Position numbers and translations under genes: made by a program. 21,560 bases of DNA from Tieghemiomyces parasiticus (Eukaryota; Kickxellomycota; Dimargaritomycetes; Dimargaritales; Dimargaritaceae), in contig JANBPT010000824.1 in NCBI GenBank assembly GCA_027575765.1, forward strand, positions 1 through 21,560. The letters are read 5' to 3'. The notes under the pieces are model-generated. The model was not told the DNA's origin. It searched no databases and was given only the letters and a program-made list of their open reading frames with translations. Each line of letters starts with the position of its first letter. Within the stretch, counting starts at the first letter, position 1. Of the stretch, positions 18,437 through 21,560 are shown piece by piece.

Positions 18437-20213
18437 ATGAAGTTATCCATCACGATCCTGACCCTGGCCGTCACCAGCCTCGTCGGGTTTGTGTCCATCA
18501 CTTCTGCGAGCCCTATGTCGGGTAGTTCCCATTCCAGGGATCCTAACTTGAACTCCCCCCCTCCGAATGGGCAACCTTCGATTCTGCCGCAGGAGCTGCT
18601 TAGTAACGTGGTTCAGTTCTTGAATGACCAGGAATATAGTGCATTCTGTCAAACCAGCCAGTCCCTCAACAACAAGGTCGGAGGTTGTTGGGGTAGTTAT
18701 GTAAGTAGGAAGCTCTGACCATGCTATATTGCCCATTCTACGTGGAAATATTATAAGAGGACGTTATGCGATACGCCGACGTGCGGTTTAGCTGTCGGAA
18801 CCTTGATGTCTACTGGTCTGAGTGTAGGCAATAATTAACGGTACCAAGGCCCATGTAACATTATTAGAAACTAACACCAGCCTGCATACGGCCTTACCGA
18901 CTGCCGACCGTGCCCCTCCACCCATTCAGACCCTGCGTCGTTTGCGAGGTTTAGTCGAGCTCTCTGATAAAATTGATGCGCGTAGCATGGGCAGTGATTG
19001 GTTCAGAGGTATCAATTCTATTGTTGCGCAAACTCCCGAGGATAAGGCATTTTCCGATTCGGCCAAGGTGCTATTGAAACAAACGATCTTGGCGCAAACC
19101 CTGTATACCCAACGTGAACTGATGACCGAGTCAGTTTTGAATCAGCTGGCTGGTTATTTGGAGACCGGATTGGAGAGTGACCCATCCACGACCGGGTCAG
19201 ACCCTATGGACCTGGACCCGGGCACCGCCACCGCCATGGCCGTGTCAGCATCCCTACCTTTTCGTAGAGGTGTCCAAGTGGGCGCGTTGAATATGAGTAG
19301 ACTCAGCGAGGACCAGTTACTCAGAAATTTCCCGTTCGTCTACCATATCAGTAACGAGCAGCCGGAGGCCATATTTCGAACCATGGCTACCCTCAGCAGC
19401 TATTCAGCTATAAAGGCCCTCAGAAAAGATATCCATGCAATCTTTTACAGTAGCAGCTTTGACCTCAACAGCGGACCCATGACAGAAGAGGGCGACCCGC
19501 AAGGTTGGGAAAGCGCAGGGAAAGCAGGCGAAGCCAGTTCTGACGCAACCTTTTATGCCGTAGTCTGGCGCCTTTACAGCCAGGGGCGCAAGCAGGAACT
19601 CCTCACTCTGCTCTACAACCTAGTCGAATTCGTGAAAGGATATTCCCATTCTCATCTCAGCCAGGTGCTTAGAAATGTAATCCAGCTTTCCATGGCCATG
19701 GTCGCAACTGCTGGGGACGAGGACATGCTCCCCCAACTTGCGACCATCCAGAAGACGCATGAGAGAGGGCTGTATGTGGCTCCATCGCCCAGGGATAACA
19801 ACCCTCAAACGATCGAAGACCGGTTTGATAATAGTCTGTACAACCGGCGTTCGGAGTTCATGGGCTGCCTGGAGTACTACGGACTATCTAGGGCAAACCA
19901 GTTCCTTACGTCGCAGTGGAATGAAGATTACGACGCACGCACCTTCCGGCCGGAAATTCCCAACGACGTACATAACCTGAGTGATCGCGGCCTGGCCGCA
20001 TCGGGATGCATTGACCACCTTTATGACCCTCGCCTCGGTCACCTCCAGGATGATGGTACTTTCCTTACGGCGGCTATCGATTCGTACCTGAAGAAAGCAA
20101 CTCCTGATGAAGAGCTCCCGTTTATCGATAGCCAACTGGGGAATTTGATGCCTCGGAACCTGCCGCTTACCGAGTACCCTGACTCTAACCCGGCATCGCC
20201 TGCGATGCAGTGA
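18437..20213 (+). CDS. Secreted protein with F-box-like motif, family unknown
   Basis: Two exons, 18437-18700 and 18930-20213, give 515 residues. The intron (229 nt) has a GTAAGT donor, a CTAAC branch-like site at 18871-18875 and a C/T-rich tract before the CAG at 18927-18929, joining in phase 0. The CAG only 5 nt after CTAAC (18878-18880) would shift the frame and is probably too close to be used. The N-terminus is a clear signal peptide: Lys2, hydrophobic core 3-20, likely cleavage near SITSA|S (about 24). Residues 49-81 read ILPQELLSNVVQFLN, then DQEYSAFCQTSQSLNNKV, close to the F-box pattern LPxELLxxVxxFL...AFxxTSxxLN. The remaining 430 residues are mostly helical, low in Cys, with sequons at N209 and N437; I recognise no domain there. 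F-boxes normally bind Skp1 in the cytosol or nucleus, so a signal peptide is at odds with that. It could be a host-directed effector, or the motif could be a fold lookalike. Confidence 0.8.
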
Positions 20214-21483
20214 ACCACTTGCCATCTAAAGTGTAATTTCAACCGTGGACTGTACTCTAGCTTGTGAAATCTATTTTCTTCTATTCCAACTATCCCGGCC
20301 ATGATTCATTCGTAGCCACTTCATTAGCCATTTTGACTCCATTGTTCGCAAATGGAAATAAACAAGTCACCCCAGCTGCTCTAGTTACTAATCTACATGT
20401 GCCGGAATTAGCGCCTCCGCGGGTGACCACGGCGGCTAGCGACTGTTACGGTGGTTCTCCCATCAAGTAATGGAAAGCCATGCTTCATGCGATCTAAAAC
20501 CCTCAGGGTACGTGGGTTTAGTTTAATCAACTGAGGGGCAAGCCACTTCACTATGGAGCGGGGAACACTTGAGGCAATGAACCACAAACAATTCTACCAA
20601 TAGTTAAGAACGGAAACAAACATCACCAACATTGGCCTCGAGTCAGCTGTGATTTGCAACCTAGGGACATGTCTTTCAACATTGGGCAGCTCCATCTTGT
20701 TGTCACGCCCACGCCTTTCTTTGCCTCAACGGGATTTTACAGTAATAGTGGTTCACATACCCCCCTTGAGACGCATTGACTAAATTTCGTGCATGCGCAT
20801 TGCTTTGCTATATTTAACCCATTCCTCTGCGCATAATGGACTATTCTACATGTACATATCATACGAATGTTTTTTCTTCATGATCCGCGGCGGGCGTCAT
20901 CCAGGGGACCAGTGCTTGATGAGAAGCAAGAAAATGGCTGTAGTCATAGGGTAGGATGTCGTTTATTGGTTGCTTTCGCTAGCACCTTATACATAGCTAG
21001 TAATTTTTGTCATCAAGCAGCTTTGCCTATCCACTCTCTAGTCCAAGGTACTGAGATGGTCTGCATATATAAGTAGTAATATGATGACCTTGTATAAGCT
21101 GCACAATATGATCAGTGAAGCAAGGTTTTAGTCAAAGGGGGTGGGCTGTAAGGAAGTACAGGTTGGTTGTAGTGGACGGATCAATATCCAAAGGTGAGCT
21201 TGCTAAGACAATTGAGAGCATATAAAATCTAAGCAAGTGACGGCCATAATAAGAGACAGATAGTAATCCGTCAGTCCAGCATTTTTGGTACTTAGTTGGC
21301 AACCTGCTTTAGTAACTGGCTACCTGTTCATTTGGTGTTGATAGCAACCTCCTGTTGATGTCTTTGATGGGCACTTGTTAATTCTGATGACTTCATTATC
21401 CTTCTCCTCTTTTTACTGTCACCACCGTCTGTGTGAAACGTTCATATAAGTCTGAGGCCTGATGTGTAGAGACCAAAGTCACC
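20214..21483. other. Gene-free AT-richer right flank
   Basis: No supported gene. The first 150 bp are the 3' flank of the secreted F-box-like gene. The rest is AT-richer, has frequent stops in all frames, and leads into the repeat at the end. The frames at 20264-20470 and 20867-21076 (plus) have no recognisable content. I see no second copy of the retroelement-like fragment found on the left. Confidence 0.55.
20357..20362 (+). terminator. Candidate polyadenylation signal of secreted F-box-like gene
   Basis: AATAAA on the plus strand, about 144 nt after the stop codon at 20211-20213. Confidence 0.45.
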
Positions 21484-21560
21484 TTTTACAGCACCATTAT
21501 CCCCCCCAGCCAAGCCCCATGGTGCTCAGAACAGGTTGTCTGCCCAACCAATCCAGGACC
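21484..21560 (-). repeat. Right copy of 77-bp inverted end repeat
   Basis: Exact reverse complement of positions 1-77. Reading outward from either end of the window gives the same 77 bases, so both flanks run into the same repeat in opposite orientation. Confidence 0.9.

Noticed and set aside
20264..21076. Frames at 20264-20470 and 20867-21076
   Set aside because: Short, no domain, no promoter or leader, in the AT-rich flank with a poly(A) signal inside the first.
1..21560. A complete linear plasmid or large transposon with terminal inverted repeats
   Set aside because: The inverted identity is exactly 77 bp, no transposase, polymerase or replication gene is present, and the contents are single-copy-type nuclear housekeeping genes.

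Overview
The window reads as a nuclear chromosome fragment from a fungus. Genes carry short spliceosomal introns (117-229 nt; nine of ten donors read GTAAGT and one GTAAGC). The conserved proteins are eukaryotic housekeeping factors, and intergenic spaces are compact with pyrimidine-rich leaders. The exact lineage cannot be fixed from sequence alone; an early-diverging fungus is my guess, with low confidence. I see no bacterial, plasmid or viral backbone, no tRNA or rRNA gene and no CRISPR array.

Layout from left to right. Positions 1-1409 are a gene-free, AT-richer flank that begins with a 77-bp sequence found again, inverted, at the very right end. This flank may hold a decayed retroelement fragment. 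RRP43 (exosome ring subunit, minus, four exons) spans 1410-2773. A small gene for a 114-residue secreted protein lies at 3806-4150 (plus). The delta subunit of the COPI coatomer (plus, five exons, the first coding only the initiator Met) spans 4828-7058. An unrecognised 618-residue helical protein (minus, three exons) occupies 7395-9529 and is divergent from an RPAP1/Rba50-type RNA polymerase II assembly factor (plus, 9891-11756). The TFIIH helicase XPB/Ssl2 (minus, 12137-14719) is divergent from the TFIIIB subunit Bdp1 (plus, 15478-16800). A 1.6-kb spacer with a purine-rich, weakly repetitive stretch leads to a two-exon gene (plus, 18437-20213) whose 515-residue product has a signal peptide followed by an F-box-like motif. 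The last 1.35 kb is a gene-free flank ending in the inverted 77-mer.

How the genes relate. RPAP1, XPB and Bdp1 are neighbours and all serve transcription machinery (Pol II assembly, TFIIH, TFIIIB), and RRP43 serves RNA decay, but nothing in the sequence shows common control beyond two divergent promoter regions. The most unusual gene is the secreted F-box-like protein. It and the small secreted protein share a promoter layout (TATA box 160-174 bp before the ATG, then a pyrimidine-rich leader) that the other genes, apart from RPAP1 with its TATA box, do not show. The 77-bp inverted ends are more likely an assembly-graph boundary inside a dispersed repeat than a true terminal repeat of a mobile element.
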